Positions 11,833 to 20,097 of a DNA stretch of 24,313 bases are shown here, piece by piece. Positions within the stretch are counted from its first letter, which is position 1, and every line of letters begins with the position of its first letter. The notes beneath the pieces are model-generated. The model worked only from the letters and a program-made list of their open reading frames with translations. It had not been told where the DNA came from and did no database searches. A program made the position numbers and the translations under genes. Origin of the DNA: D37C17 sp964551815 (GTDB taxonomy: Bacteria; Fidelibacterota; Marinisomatia; SCGC-AAA003-L08; D37C17); the NCBI GenBank assembly GCA_964551815.1, contig CAZKEL010000037.1:1-24313 (forward strand). Direction: 5' to 3'.

Positions 11833-13391
11833 TGAATGATAAAGGTCATATCCTCTGGGCGGATGATGAAATTGATCTGCTAAAGCCTCATATTCTTTAT
11901 TTAGAGGGAAAAGGGTATAAGGTCACTCCCGTTAATTCGGGGGAGGATGCCATTCACCATTGTGATGAAACCCTGGTTGATGTGGTTTTGCTGGATGAAA
12001 TGATGACAGGGCTGGATGGATTGACCACCTTAAAATCCATTAAAGAAAAACACCCTGCCATTCCCATTATCATGATAACAAAAAATGAAGAAGAATGGCT
12101 CATGGAAGAGGCAATAGCAGCCCAAATTACCAATTACCTCACCAAGCCTGTAAATCCCAGCCAGATATTAATTGCCTGTAAAAATGTACTTGAATCCACT
12201 CAAATTCAATCTGACAGAGCAGCAAAAGATTACCTGCAGGCCTTTCAAGATATATCCAATGCCATCCATTCAGCCCAGGATGTGGAAGATTGGTATCATA
12301 TTACAGATCAGTTAGCAGATTGGTCCATAACCTTTGATGCTTTGGGAGATCAGGGATTGGGAGAGCTTCTCCGCGATCAGTGGAAGGAAGCAAATCAGGG
12401 TTTTACCCGATTTATTGGCAGCCAATATGAGGGTTGGATGGAGGCAAAAGAGCGTCCCGATTTTTCACCCCACATTGTGGAAAAATATCTTCAACCTGAA
12501 ATGGAAAATAGCAGTAAGGTGGTACTCATTTTAATGGATTGTCTGCGTGCAGATCATCTTAAAGCCATGACCCGGCAGTTATCCTCTCATTTTCAAATGG
12601 ATACCCACTATTATCTGTCCATTCTTCCCACAGCTACCCCATATTCCCGCAATGCCATATTCAGTGGACTCTTCCCTGATGAATTACAAATAGCATACCC
12701 TGAATTATGGGAGAAAATGTGGAAAGATGAACTAAGTATGAACCGTTATGAAGAAACATTATTAATTGATCAGCTTAAACGGAAGGGGTTAGATAATAAA
12801 TCAGTGCGCTATCAAAAAGTTACCACTTATGATGCAGGCAGTAAACTTGCAGAACGCATAGGTGAATTGAAGGAAGTGGACGTATTGGCAATCGTCATTA
12901 ATTTTATAGATATATTAGGACATTCCCGAACTGAATCAGAAATACTGCAGGAAATAGTCCCTGATGAATCTGCTTACAGAAATGCCATTTGTAACTGGAT
13001 GGAAAACGCCTGGTTATTGAAAATGCTGGAAGAAATAAGCAACTGGGGACATACGGTATTTTTTACCAGTGACCATGGCAGTGTCCAGGTTTCCAAGCCG
13101 GTAAAAGTTATTGGGGATAAGCAGACTTCTGCAGGAATCCGCTATAAATATGGAAAAAATCTGAATATCCCAGAAAAATATGGATTTAAAATTTCGCATC
13201 CGGAAAAGTTTAAACTCCCAAAACATGAAATGAATACCAATTATTTAATCGCAAGTGCAGACAGTTTTTTTATATATCCCAACGAATATAACAAGTTTGT
13301 GAATTATTATATGAATAGTTTTCAACATGGCGGAATCAGTTTGGAGGAAATGGTTGTACCAATGGCAATTTTACGGGGCAGGAAATCATGA
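11832..13391 (+). CDS. porX: PorX-type response regulator with PglZ domain
   Basis: 519 aa. The receiver domain (~5-120) has acidic D11/D12, phospho-acceptor D55, T83 and K105, with the PorX-like opening I-L-W-A-D-D-E-I-D-L-L-K-P-H and the segment K-P-V-N-P-S-Q-I-L. A helical linker follows. The C-terminal PglZ (alkaline-phosphatase superfamily) domain has D236, T269 in L-P-T-A-T-P-Y-S-R-N-A-I-F-S-G, D360/H364, D414/H415 and H499 as likely metal and catalytic residues. In Bacteroidetes, PorX with kinase PorY controls the type IX secretion system, and its PglZ domain is reported to cleave cyclic and linear oligonucleotides. No PorY is visible here. It is coupled to both neighbours by 1-4 nt overlaps, tying it to the cAMP-producing cyclase. 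Confidence 0.93.
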   Translation: MNDKGHILWADDEIDLLKPHILYLEGKGYKVTPVNSGEDAIHHCDETLVDVVLLDEMMTGLDGLTTLKSIKEKHPAIPIIMITKNEEEWLMEEAIAAQITNYLTKPVNPSQILIACKNVLESTQIQSDRAAKDYLQAFQDISNAIHSAQDVEDWYHITDQLADWSITFDALGDQGLGELLRDQWKEANQGFTRFIGSQYEGWMEAKERPDFSPHIVEKYLQPEMENSSKVVLILMDCLRADHLKAMTRQLSSHFQMDTHYYLSILPTATPYSRNAIFSGLFPDELQIAYPELWEKMWKDELSMNRYEETLLIDQLKRKGLDNKSVRYQKVTTYDAGSKLAERIGELKEVDVLAIVINFIDILGHSRTESEILQEIVPDESAYRNAICNWMENAWLLKMLEEISNWGHTVFFTSDHGSVQVSKPVKVIGDKQTSAGIRYKYGKNLNIPEKYGFKISHPEKFKLPKHEMNTNYLIASADSFFIYPNEYNKFVNYYMNSFQHGGISLEEMVVPMAILRGRKS

Positions 13392-13816
13392 AATCCGGGT
13401 GGGAAGACTGTGAGAGTAGCAGCCCGGAGGAAACCATAAAATTTGGGGAAACTTTTTCAAGGATATTAGAACCTGGCGATGTGCTGGCGTTCAATGGTGA
13501 ATTGGCATCCGGGAAAACCACCTTTATCAAAGGCATCCTGAAAGGGTTGGGATACCATCAGAGTGTTACCTCACCTACTTTTACCCTGATAAATGAATAT
13601 CCGGCTACCATTCCCGTTATTCATATTGACTGTTATCGAGAAGAGGATTTGGAAAGGTGGATTAAAATCGGTCTGAATGACTATTTTTCTGAGGAAAATA
13701 TTATCATTATAGAATGGGCAGACAAATTGAAAGAACTCCTTCCACGGGATGCAATTTATCTGCATTTTTCCCATTCAGGACACGACAATAGAAAAATTGA
13801 ATTAGTAAAAATTTGA
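13388..13816 (+). CDS. tsaE: tRNA t6A biosynthesis ATPase TsaE
   Basis: 142 aa, the usual TsaE size. It is a P-loop ATPase that supports the TsaB-TsaD complex making N6-threonylcarbamoyladenosine at tRNA position 37. Walker A is G-E-L-A-S-G-K-T-T (37-45), with Ala at a position usually occupied by Gly. The switch segment T-S-P-T-F-T-L lies at 61-67 and the Walker-B-like I-I-E-W-A-D-K-L at ~107-114. The ATG overlaps the porX stop (ATGA), and the stop overlaps the tsaB TTG start, so translation of the three is linked. Confidence 0.95.
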   Translation: MKSGWEDCESSSPEETIKFGETFSRILEPGDVLAFNGELASGKTTFIKGILKGLGYHQSVTSPTFTLINEYPATIPVIHIDCYREEDLERWIKIGLNDYFSEENIIIIEWADKLKELLPRDAIYLHFSHSGHDNRKIELVKI

Positions 13817-14433
13817 ATATATTAGCAATAGAATCAGCTTCAACCATTTGTGGTACGGCTTTATTTCTCGATGGGAATCTTGCTGAAATAAATGAGATAG
13901 AACAACCCAGAATCCATGGTGAAAAATTACCCCTCATGGTTAAGGAGATTTTACTGTCCCATTCTGTTACCGTTCATGAATTAGATGGAATCGCTGTCTC
14001 TACTGGTCCTGGTTCTTATACGGGACTGCGTATTGGGTTGAGTCTTGCTAAGGGACTTGCAGCTGCTGCAAATCTTCCCTTGATACCCGTATCAACACTG
14101 AAAGGAATGTATTATGGACTTCAGCAGGAAAACCAGATTTGGATGGCACTTCATTCTCATAAGGACTTGGTATTTCTTCAGCAGTTCGACGGGGGTTCAC
14201 CCACCTCAGAAATAATATGTAAAAATTTTGACAGTAACCGTTATTCACCCCTGGCGGGCTATAACCTGCAAAAACTATGTGGAAAAGATGCGTTTATAAA
14301 AGCGCCTCCCTCTGCTGAATGGATTGGAAGGTTAGCAATAACTCATTTTAAGGAATGGGTTAAATCTGATATAAATGAAGTGATTCCCAATTATGTGACA
14401 AATTTTAATGTAGGTGTAACTCAATCCTGTTGA
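13813..14433 (+). CDS. tsaB: tRNA t6A biosynthesis protein TsaB
   Basis: 206 aa. TsaB is the non-catalytic ASKHA-fold partner of TsaD in t6A synthesis. The N-terminus I-L-A-I-E-S-A-S and the signature S-T-G-P-G-S-Y-T-G-L-R-I-G (63-75) identify it. The start is a TTG that overlaps the tsaE TGA stop (TTGA at 13813-13816). No upstream ATG fits, and the TTG gives the conserved N-terminus exactly. TsaD is not in the window. The C-terminus overlaps rimI in the same TTGA manner, consistent with the common tsaE-tsaB-rimI order. Confidence 0.95.
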   Translation: MNILAIESASTICGTALFLDGNLAEINEIEQPRIHGEKLPLMVKEILLSHSVTVHELDGIAVSTGPGSYTGLRIGLSLAKGLAAAANLPLIPVSTLKGMYYGLQQENQIWMALHSHKDLVFLQQFDGGSPTSEIICKNFDSNRYSPLAGYNLQKLCGKDAFIKAPPSAEWIGRLAITHFKEWVKSDINEVIPNYVTNFNVGVTQSC

Positions 14434-14873
14434 TTGTCAAAGCAGAATTAGCTCATTTGGATGACATTACAGCCATAGAAAATTCAGTTTTTCAACATCC
14501 TTGGACTAAGACCCAATTACTTCATGATATTCTAACTAAATTAGAATCGGAAAATTATGTGTATATTCAGGATGAGATCGTTGTTGCCTACATTTTTGGA
14601 TGGGTCATTGAGGATGAATACCATTTGAACAATATTGCAGTACATGAAAATTACCGGCGGAGGCAGATTGCCCGATCTTTAATACACCATGTCATTGCAC
14701 AACTTCAAAAGCGAGGGGTACAGATCATCTATTTAGAGGTGAATATTAAAAATAAAACAGCACAAAAATGTTATGAGTCATTGGGATTTCAGCAAAATGG
14801 CAGACGAAAAAATTATTATGCATCAGGAGAAGATGCTCTGTTATATATATTAAGGATTAACCCAAATGGCTGA
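14430..14873 (+). CDS. rimI: ribosomal-protein-S18-type N-alpha-acetyltransferase RimI
   Basis: 147 aa GNAT-family acetyltransferase of RimI length. The pyrophosphate-binding motif A region is I-A-V-H-E-N-Y-R-R-R-Q-I-A-R-S-L (69-84). E103 (in Y-L-E-V-N) and Y115 (in K-C-Y-E-S-L-G-F) match the catalytic pair known from RimI. Oddly, motif A, normally Q/R-x-x-G-x-G/A, reads R-R-R-Q-I-A, so Gln79 replaces the usual Gly. The start is a TTG overlapping the tsaB stop. The product should acetylate an N-terminal residue of S18 or another protein; the exact target is not proven by sequence. The last 8 nt overlap accD. Confidence 0.9.
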   Translation: MIVKAELAHLDDITAIENSVFQHPWTKTQLLHDILTKLESENYVYIQDEIVVAYIFGWVIEDEYHLNNIAVHENYRRRQIARSLIHHVIAQLQKRGVQIIYLEVNIKNKTAQKCYESLGFQQNGRRKNYYASGEDALLYILRINPNG

Positions 14874-15789
14874 ATGGTTTCGTCGAAAATCTGAAAAAAT
14901 AAAAACCTTTGATAAGCGGGAAATAGCTGAAGGTATGTGGCTGAAATGTCCTCAATGCCAGGAAGTGGTATATAGAAAAATGTTGGAGGAAAATCATTTC
15001 ATCTGCACCAATTGCACCCATCATTTTCGCATTAATTCTGATAACTATATTCAATTATTATTAGATAATGCTGCTTATGAAGAAATTGCAGCAAAGGTTC
15101 AGTCAGCTGATCCTCTTGAATTTAAGGCAACCAAAAAATATACGGACCAACTACAGGCAGCCAAAGAGAAAACCGGCAACTTGGATGCGGTGAAAACCCT
15201 GAAGGGAGAAATTCACGGAATCCCAGTAGTTCTCGCCATTATGGACTTTTCATTTATTGGCGGCAGTATGGGTTCAGTAGTGGGTGAAAAAATCAGTCAG
15301 GCTGTTGACAGAGCCGAAAAAGATCATCTCCCTTTGGTAATCATCACTGCCTCCGGAGGGGCCAGAATGCAGGAAGGCGCCTACAGCCTGATGCAGATGG
15401 CAAAAATATCTTCTAAATTGGCTAAATATTCTGACAGTGGAGGACTATATATTGCTGTGTTGACTGACCCCACTACCGGTGGAACCACTGCCAGTTTTGC
15501 CATGTTGGGGGATATCATTCTTGCAGAACCCAATGCCCTCATCGGATTTGCAGGAGCACGCGTGATTAAACAAACCATTGGAGAAGACCTCCCCGATGGG
15601 TTTCAGCGGGCAGAGTTTCTACTTGAAAAAGGTTTTGTTGACCATATTGTTAACCGCCATGACTTAAAAAAAGTATTGGCAGATATATTCTTCTTTTTCA
15701 ACTTTGGAGGAACTGAGAATAGTGCAGATTCCCAATCTCACGACTCCCAAGGAATTTCCTCCGGGTCTAATCCTGAAATGGAACTTTAA
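14866..15789 (+). CDS. accD: acetyl-CoA carboxylase carboxyltransferase subunit beta
   Basis: 307 aa. It forms the alpha2-beta2 carboxyltransferase with AccA, moving CO2 from carboxybiotin to acetyl-CoA to make malonyl-CoA for fatty acid synthesis. The N-terminal zinc ribbon has C28-P-Q-C31 and C47-T-N-C50. The crotonase-like core has F-I-G-G-S-M-G-S-V-V-G-E, A-S-G-G-A-R-M-Q-E-G and the segment P-T-T-G-G-T-T-A-S-F-A. The low-complexity Ser/Asp/Asn tail (~280-307) is somewhat longer than usual. An AAGGA Shine-Dalgarno sequence at 14852-14856 supports the ATG at 14866, which overlaps rimI by 8 nt. Confidence 0.97.
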   Translation: MAEWFRRKSEKIKTFDKREIAEGMWLKCPQCQEVVYRKMLEENHFICTNCTHHFRINSDNYIQLLLDNAAYEEIAAKVQSADPLEFKATKKYTDQLQAAKEKTGNLDAVKTLKGEIHGIPVVLAIMDFSFIGGSMGSVVGEKISQAVDRAEKDHLPLVIITASGGARMQEGAYSLMQMAKISSKLAKYSDSGGLYIAVLTDPTTGGTTASFAMLGDIILAEPNALIGFAGARVIKQTIGEDLPDGFQRAEFLLEKGFVDHIVNRHDLKKVLADIFFFFNFGGTENSADSQSHDSQGISSGSNPEMEL

Positions 15790-17340
15790 ATGAAAATTAA
15801 CCATTCTATGGTTGCCGTTTTAGATTACGGCTCTCAATATACGCAGCTTATTGCCAGAAGAATTAGAGAGCAAAATGTGTATTCTGAAATTCTTCCCCAC
15901 AATATTTCAGCCCATGATCTTTGCAATAAAAAGGTGGATGCTATCATATTATCAGGTGGTCCTTCCTCCGTTTATGCTGAAGGTGCACCTCAACTTGACC
16001 AAAAAATTTTGGAGACGGGGATTCCTGTATTGGGAATCTGTTACGGTCTCCATCTGTTAATTGCACATTCAGGAGGAAATGTACAGCATAAAGGGCAGGG
16101 GGAGTATGGATTTTCCACCATTCAGTCCAATGGTATTTCACCGCTGTTTCAAGAGGTGAATGATCAAACCCAGGTTTGGATGAGCCATGGGGATGAAATT
16201 GACAGTACTGGAGACAACTTTGAGATAATCGCCCGCTCCTCCAATGATATTATTGCTGCTATCCAACACCGGGATAAACCCATTTATGGGGTTCAATTTC
16301 ACCCGGAAGTTGCCCATACCAACCAGGGAAGTACCATCATTTCCAATTTTCTCTTTAAGGTGGCACAGTGTACTGCTGACTGGACTGCTGAAAATTTTGT
16401 GTCAGAGTCTGTTGAAGCAATTCGTAATCAGGTGGGAGATAAAGGAAAAGTAATAACGGGACTCAGCGGCGGGGTTGACTCCTCCGTAGTAGGTACTCTG
16501 TTGCATAAAGCCATTGGAGAAAGATCAACCTGTGTATTCATTGACCATGGCCTGTTAAGAAAAGAGGAAGCATCCCAGGTGATGGGCAGCTTAAAGGATG
16601 GGTTGGGACTGAATATTCAAAAAAGTGATTGTTCTCAAACTTTTCTGGCAGCATTAAAGGGGGTGACTGATCCTGAAAGAAAGCGGAAAATTATAGGAGA
16701 AAAATTTATAAGGGCATTTGAAAAAGCTGCTCATCAAAATGAATCGGCACAGTTTTTAGCACAAGGTACATTGTATCCAGATGTGATTGAGTCCGGTGGG
16801 TCAGCCCTGGGACCTGCCGTAACCATAAAGTCACATCATAATGTGGGGGGACTCCCTGATGATATGGATTTTGAACTCATAGAGCCTATTCGTGACCTCT
16901 TTAAAGATGAAGTGAGAAAAGTTGGCAGGGAATTGGGACTTCCTGACTTTGTACTCCAACGGCATCCTTTTCCGGGGCCGGGTCTGGCAGTTCGAATTCT
17001 TGGTGAAATTACCCCGGAATACCTGACTATCCTTAGAGAGGCAGATCATATTTTTATTGAAACATTACACAAGTATAAGGAATATGATAAAATCTGGCAG
17101 GCTTTTGCTGTGCTTATTCCTACAAAGACTGTAGGCGTAATGGGAGACAGCCGCACCTATGAAAATCTAATTGCCCTGCGTGCAGTAACCTCCGTTGACG
17201 GAATGACTGCAGACTGGTATGAAATGCCTCCGGATTTACTCAATGAATGTGCCACCCGGATTGTGAATGAAGTACAGGGCGTAAACAGAGTTGTCTATGA
17301 CATCACTTCAAAACCACCGGGAACCATAGAATGGGAGTGA
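15790..17340 (+). CDS. guaA: GMP synthase (glutamine-hydrolysing)
   Basis: 516 aa, typical of GuaA. It aminates XMP to GMP using ATP and glutamine. The N-terminal class I amidotransferase triad is C84 (G-I-C-Y-G), H171 and E173 (H-P-E-V). The ATP-pyrophosphatase P-loop is S-G-G-V-D-S-S (226-232). The C-terminal dimerisation domain holds F-P-G-P-G-L-A-V-R-I-L-G-E and ends with the conserved K-P-P-G-T-I-E-W-E. The ATG follows the accD stop with no gap. It is the last gene of the close-packed ten-gene run; a four-helix-bundle cassette follows 50 nt later. Confidence 0.98.
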   Translation: MKINHSMVAVLDYGSQYTQLIARRIREQNVYSEILPHNISAHDLCNKKVDAIILSGGPSSVYAEGAPQLDQKILETGIPVLGICYGLHLLIAHSGGNVQHKGQGEYGFSTIQSNGISPLFQEVNDQTQVWMSHGDEIDSTGDNFEIIARSSNDIIAAIQHRDKPIYGVQFHPEVAHTNQGSTIISNFLFKVAQCTADWTAENFVSESVEAIRNQVGDKGKVITGLSGGVDSSVVGTLLHKAIGERSTCVFIDHGLLRKEEASQVMGSLKDGLGLNIQKSDCSQTFLAALKGVTDPERKRKIIGEKFIRAFEKAAHQNESAQFLAQGTLYPDVIESGGSALGPAVTIKSHHNVGGLPDDMDFELIEPIRDLFKDEVRKVGRELGLPDFVLQRHPFPGPGLAVRILGEITPEYLTILREADHIFIETLHKYKEYDKIWQAFAVLIPTKTVGVMGDSRTYENLIALRAVTSVDGMTADWYEMPPDLLNECATRIVNEVQGVNRVVYDITSKPPGTIEWE

Positions 17341-17350
17341 TTTAATTATA

Positions 17351-17796
17351 AATTGTAAATTGTAAATTATTAATTTTTTATTGGATCAATATTGGTGAAG
17401 GAAAATATAATTAAGGAAAAAAGTTTAAATTTTGCCGTCAGAATAGTTAGTTTATTTAAATATCTAAAAAAGGATAAATCTGAACTAGTCATGAGTAACC
17501 AACTCTTACGTTCAGGTACAGCGATTGGAGCTTTAGTTCGGGAGGCTGAACATGCTGAAAGTAAGGCTGATTTTATTCATAAGTTATCCATAGCTCAAAA
17601 GGAAACTAATGATTCACTTTATTGGATTGAACTATTACTAAGAACAGACTATTTGTCAAATGAAGAATATGAAAGTATTAATCTTGAAGCTGTGGAAATT
17701 ATAAAAATTCTTTCTAAGATCATTATAACAACTCGAAAAAATTTAGAACTCAACTAAAATCTAAGATTTATAATTTATAATTTACAATTAACAATT
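17351..17796 (+). mobile_element. candidate small cassette with terminal inverted repeats around a four-helix-bundle gene
   Basis: AATTGTAAATTGTAAATTAT (17351-17370) and the inverted ATAATTTACAATTAACAATT (17777-17796) match at 19 of 20 positions and bracket one small gene. The right arm ends 4 nt before the glmS ATG. Free-standing S23/IVS-type genes flanked by similar AT-rich arms between housekeeping genes are familiar to me from Bacteroidetes genomes. No transposase is present, so mobility would need to be supplied from elsewhere. Confidence 0.5.
17392..17757 (+). CDS. four-helix-bundle protein (S23 / 23S rRNA IVS-protein family)
   Basis: 121 aa. It matches the S23-type four-helix-bundle family in length and motifs: S-L-N-F-A-V-R-I-V-S-L-F-K-Y-L, then N-Q-L-L-R-S-G-T-A-I-G-A-L-V-R-E-A-E-H-A-E-S-K, then F-I-H-K-L-S-I-A-Q-K-E. 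Relatives are encoded in 23S rRNA intervening sequences, and the fold is shared with the Avd protein of diversity-generating retroelements. Its function is unknown and may be RNA binding. TTG 17392 or the adjacent GTG 17395 could be the start. The gene sits alone between guaA and glmS inside inverted repeats. No reverse transcriptase is visible, so it is not part of a retroelement here. Confidence 0.9.
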   Translation: MVKENIIKEKSLNFAVRIVSLFKYLKKDKSELVMSNQLLRSGTAIGALVREAEHAESKADFIHKLSIAQKETNDSLYWIELLLRTDYLSNEEYESINLEAVEIIKILSKIIITTRKNLELN

Positions 17797-17800
17797 ATAT

Positions 17801-19636
17801 ATGTGTGGAATAGTAGGATATATCGGAAATAAAAGGGCCAAAGAGGTCATCATTAAAGGACTTAAACGCTTAGAATACCGGGGGTACGATTCAGCCGGGA
17901 TTTCAACCATCCATTCGGAGAAAATTAATACTACCAAAACCAAAGGGAAAGTATCAACGCTTGAATCTGCCATCCAAATTGATGACCATTTAGGCGGAGT
18001 GGGGATCGGTCATACACGCTGGGCTACCCATGGTGAACCCTCGGATAAAAATGCTCATCCTCATCAAGATGCTTCGGGAAAGTTCACCCTGGTGCATAAT
18101 GGCATCATTGAAAATTACACTGCTCTGAAACAACTTCTTGCAGACAATCAGGTTCAATGCAAAACGGATACCGATACAGAAGTATTGGTGCAATTTATCG
18201 GTTATCTCTACAATAGAGAACAACTAAGTTTTGCTGATACTGTCCGCCTGGCATTGACAGAAGTGGTAGGGGCATACGGTATTGTAGTACTTTGCGAAGA
18301 CGAACCGGATACCATTATCGCTGCACGACTGGGAAGCCCCCTTTTATTAGGAATCGGAGATAAAGAATATTTTATTGCCTCCGATTCTTCTCCCATTATT
18401 GAATATACCCGGAATATCGTCTTTTTAGATGAAGGTGAAATGGCTGTCATTCAACCTGAATTATATCAGGTAAAAAATATAAAGGAAAATCTGCTAGTAC
18501 CAAAAGATGTAGAAGAAATAAAGTACAATCTGGAAGAAATTGAAAAGGGTGGTTATGACCATTTCATGCTGAAGGAAATTAATGAGCAGGCTCATACCAT
18601 TACAGAAGCCATCCGCGGCAGAGTAAATGCGGAAAATAATCAGGTGATGTTAGGGGGTATCTACGATTGGGTACAACAGATTTTAGATGCTCATCATATC
18701 ATCATCACCGCCTGTGGGACTTCCTGGCATGCCTCCTTAATCGGCAGTTATATTTTAGAAGAACTCCTGCAGGTACCCGTAAAAGTGGAGTATGCCTCTG
18801 AGTTTCGCTATAGAGAAACTGCTGTTAATGGAGATACAGTGGTCATTTGTGTGAGTCAATCGGGAGAGACAGCAGATACCTTAGCAGCGATTAAGAAAGC
18901 CAAGGAAAAAGGTGCCCTCACATTGGGTATTGTAAACGTCGTTGGCAGCAGTATAGCCCGTGAAACCCATTGTGGGGTGTATATTCATGCAGGACCTGAA
19001 ATCGGTGTGGCTTCAACCAAAGCCTTTACGGCTCAGGTAACCATTTTCAATTTAATCGGACTTCTTCTGGCAGAAAAAAAAGGAGTGGATGTACAGAAAT
19101 TGACTCCTATAATTACTGATCTTATCAGGCTGCCTGATCTTATCACTCAGGTTTTAAGCGATGGGAACTCTCTCATACCCCTCACCGAAGATTTTATGAA
19201 GGTAGGTAATTTCCTTTATTTAGGCAGAGGTTTTCAATTCCCTGTTGCTCTGGAGGGAGCATTGAAACTAAAGGAGATTTCCTATATTCATGCTGAGGGT
19301 TACCCTGCTGCAGAAATGAAACACGGACCCATTGCCCTCATTGATGAGGATATGCCTGTGGTCTTTATCGTTACGGAAAAAGGCTATGAAAAGATTGTCT
19401 CCAATATTCAGGAGGTGAAAGCCCGGGGTGGCAAAATTATAATTATCACCTCTGAATCAAACAAAGAACTGGAAAACTTTTCTGATCATATTATTCAGGT
19501 ACCTAAGGTGAATCACTGCCTGCAGCCGGTGCTTACAACCATACCCCTGCAGCTCTTAGCTTACCACATGGCAGTATTAAAAGGCTGTGATGTGGACATG
19601 CCGCGGAACCTTGCGAAATCAGTTACAGTGGAATAA
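17801..19636 (+). CDS. glmS: glutamine-fructose-6-phosphate aminotransferase
   Basis: 611 aa, full length. It makes glucosamine-6-phosphate from fructose-6-phosphate and glutamine, the first step toward UDP-GlcNAc for peptidoglycan and LPS. Met removal exposes the nucleophile Cys2 (M-C-G-I-V-G-Y-I-G), and T-R-W-A-T-H-G and D-T-E lie in the glutaminase domain. Two SIS domains follow (T-A-C-G-T-S near 305-310; C-V-S-Q-S-G-E-T-A-D-T), and the C-terminus L-A-K-S-V-T-V-E carries the Schiff-base lysine K606. No clear Shine-Dalgarno site precedes the ATG; the inserted cassette's right arm lies there and contains two TATAAT-like boxes (17769-17774, 17776-17781). No glmS riboswitch is visible upstream. 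Confidence 0.98.
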   Translation: MCGIVGYIGNKRAKEVIIKGLKRLEYRGYDSAGISTIHSEKINTTKTKGKVSTLESAIQIDDHLGGVGIGHTRWATHGEPSDKNAHPHQDASGKFTLVHNGIIENYTALKQLLADNQVQCKTDTDTEVLVQFIGYLYNREQLSFADTVRLALTEVVGAYGIVVLCEDEPDTIIAARLGSPLLLGIGDKEYFIASDSSPIIEYTRNIVFLDEGEMAVIQPELYQVKNIKENLLVPKDVEEIKYNLEEIEKGGYDHFMLKEINEQAHTITEAIRGRVNAENNQVMLGGIYDWVQQILDAHHIIITACGTSWHASLIGSYILEELLQVPVKVEYASEFRYRETAVNGDTVVICVSQSGETADTLAAIKKAKEKGALTLGIVNVVGSSIARETHCGVYIHAGPEIGVASTKAFTAQVTIFNLIGLLLAEKKGVDVQKLTPIITDLIRLPDLITQVLSDGNSLIPLTEDFMKVGNFLYLGRGFQFPVALEGALKLKEISYIHAEGYPAAEMKHGPIALIDEDMPVVFIVTEKGYEKIVSNIQEVKARGGKIIIITSESNKELENFSDHIIQVPKVNHCLQPVLTTIPLQLLAYHMAVLKGCDVDMPRNLAKSVTVE

Positions 19637-19638
19637 TC

Positions 19639-19962
19639 CTGGATGGTAGTTACTTTCTAACAAGAAAGAAACCACATCTTTCCTATGTAATTACAGTAAG
19701 AAGTTCCAAACTCAACATTCCCAAATTATCAGAATATCAGATATCACTTTATCAAAAAATCTGTGATTTAAGATTTGATGAGAATCTTACATGGAAACAG
19801 GTTGCAGATATATTAAATAAACTCGGGTATACTTCGTCAAGGGGTGGTATGAATACATCCTCAACCGTTTGTTCAACTTACTTCAAGATGAGAAAACACT
19901 TTGAAAAAAAACATAAGTACTTTTCACCAGATTTAGATGATGTTGAACTTATTTGGGAGTAA
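19639..19962 (+). pseudogene. 5'-degraded copy of the small HTH-like protein gene
   Basis: The open frame ends at TAA 19960-19962 and clearly parallels the ORF at 22405-22722. Shared segments include S-S-K-L-N-x-P-K-L-S-x-Y-Q-I, Y-Q-K-I-C-D-L-R-F-D-E-N-L, T-V-C-S-T-Y-F-K and the exact end D-L-D-D-V-E-L-I-W-E. Homology starts near 19673 (P-x-L-S-Y). Upstream there is no ATG, GTG or TTG in frame, and the sequence is replaced by the glmS tail plus the 17-bp inverted repeat arm. It is therefore probably a remnant, unless it uses a CTG start (19639) or is read as a frameshifted product. Confidence 0.7.
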
Positions 19963-20097
19963 AAGGCATAAATCATACTTATTAGTAAAAACTATTTTAT
20001 TAAAATTAATTCTCCTCTATAAATTGTAAAAGGTATGATTTATGCTTATTATCAATAATCACATACAAAAGATATATATAATTATTTAAATTACAAT
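19962..20097 (+). repeat. conserved non-coding dyad, copy A, upstream of caspase-like gene 1
   Basis: GCATAAATCATAC (19966-19978) and GTATGATTTATGC (20033-20045) form a perfect 13-bp inverted repeat around a 54-nt AT-rich centre containing TTCTCCTCTATAAA. The whole stretch, up to the ATG at 20098, is closely similar to copy C (22722-22857). This is the only feature in the gap between the HTH-like remnant and the protease gene. It may act as a transcript-end or regulatory structure. Its role is unknown. Confidence 0.75.

Noticed and set aside
17392..17757. Avd protein of a diversity-generating retroelement
   Set aside because: The fold family is related, but there is no reverse transcriptase, template repeat or variable target gene nearby.
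19653..19668. Terminator after glmS (CTTTCT/AGAAAG hairpin)
   Set aside because: The stem is short and AT-rich with no T tract, and it overlaps the inverted repeat arm.
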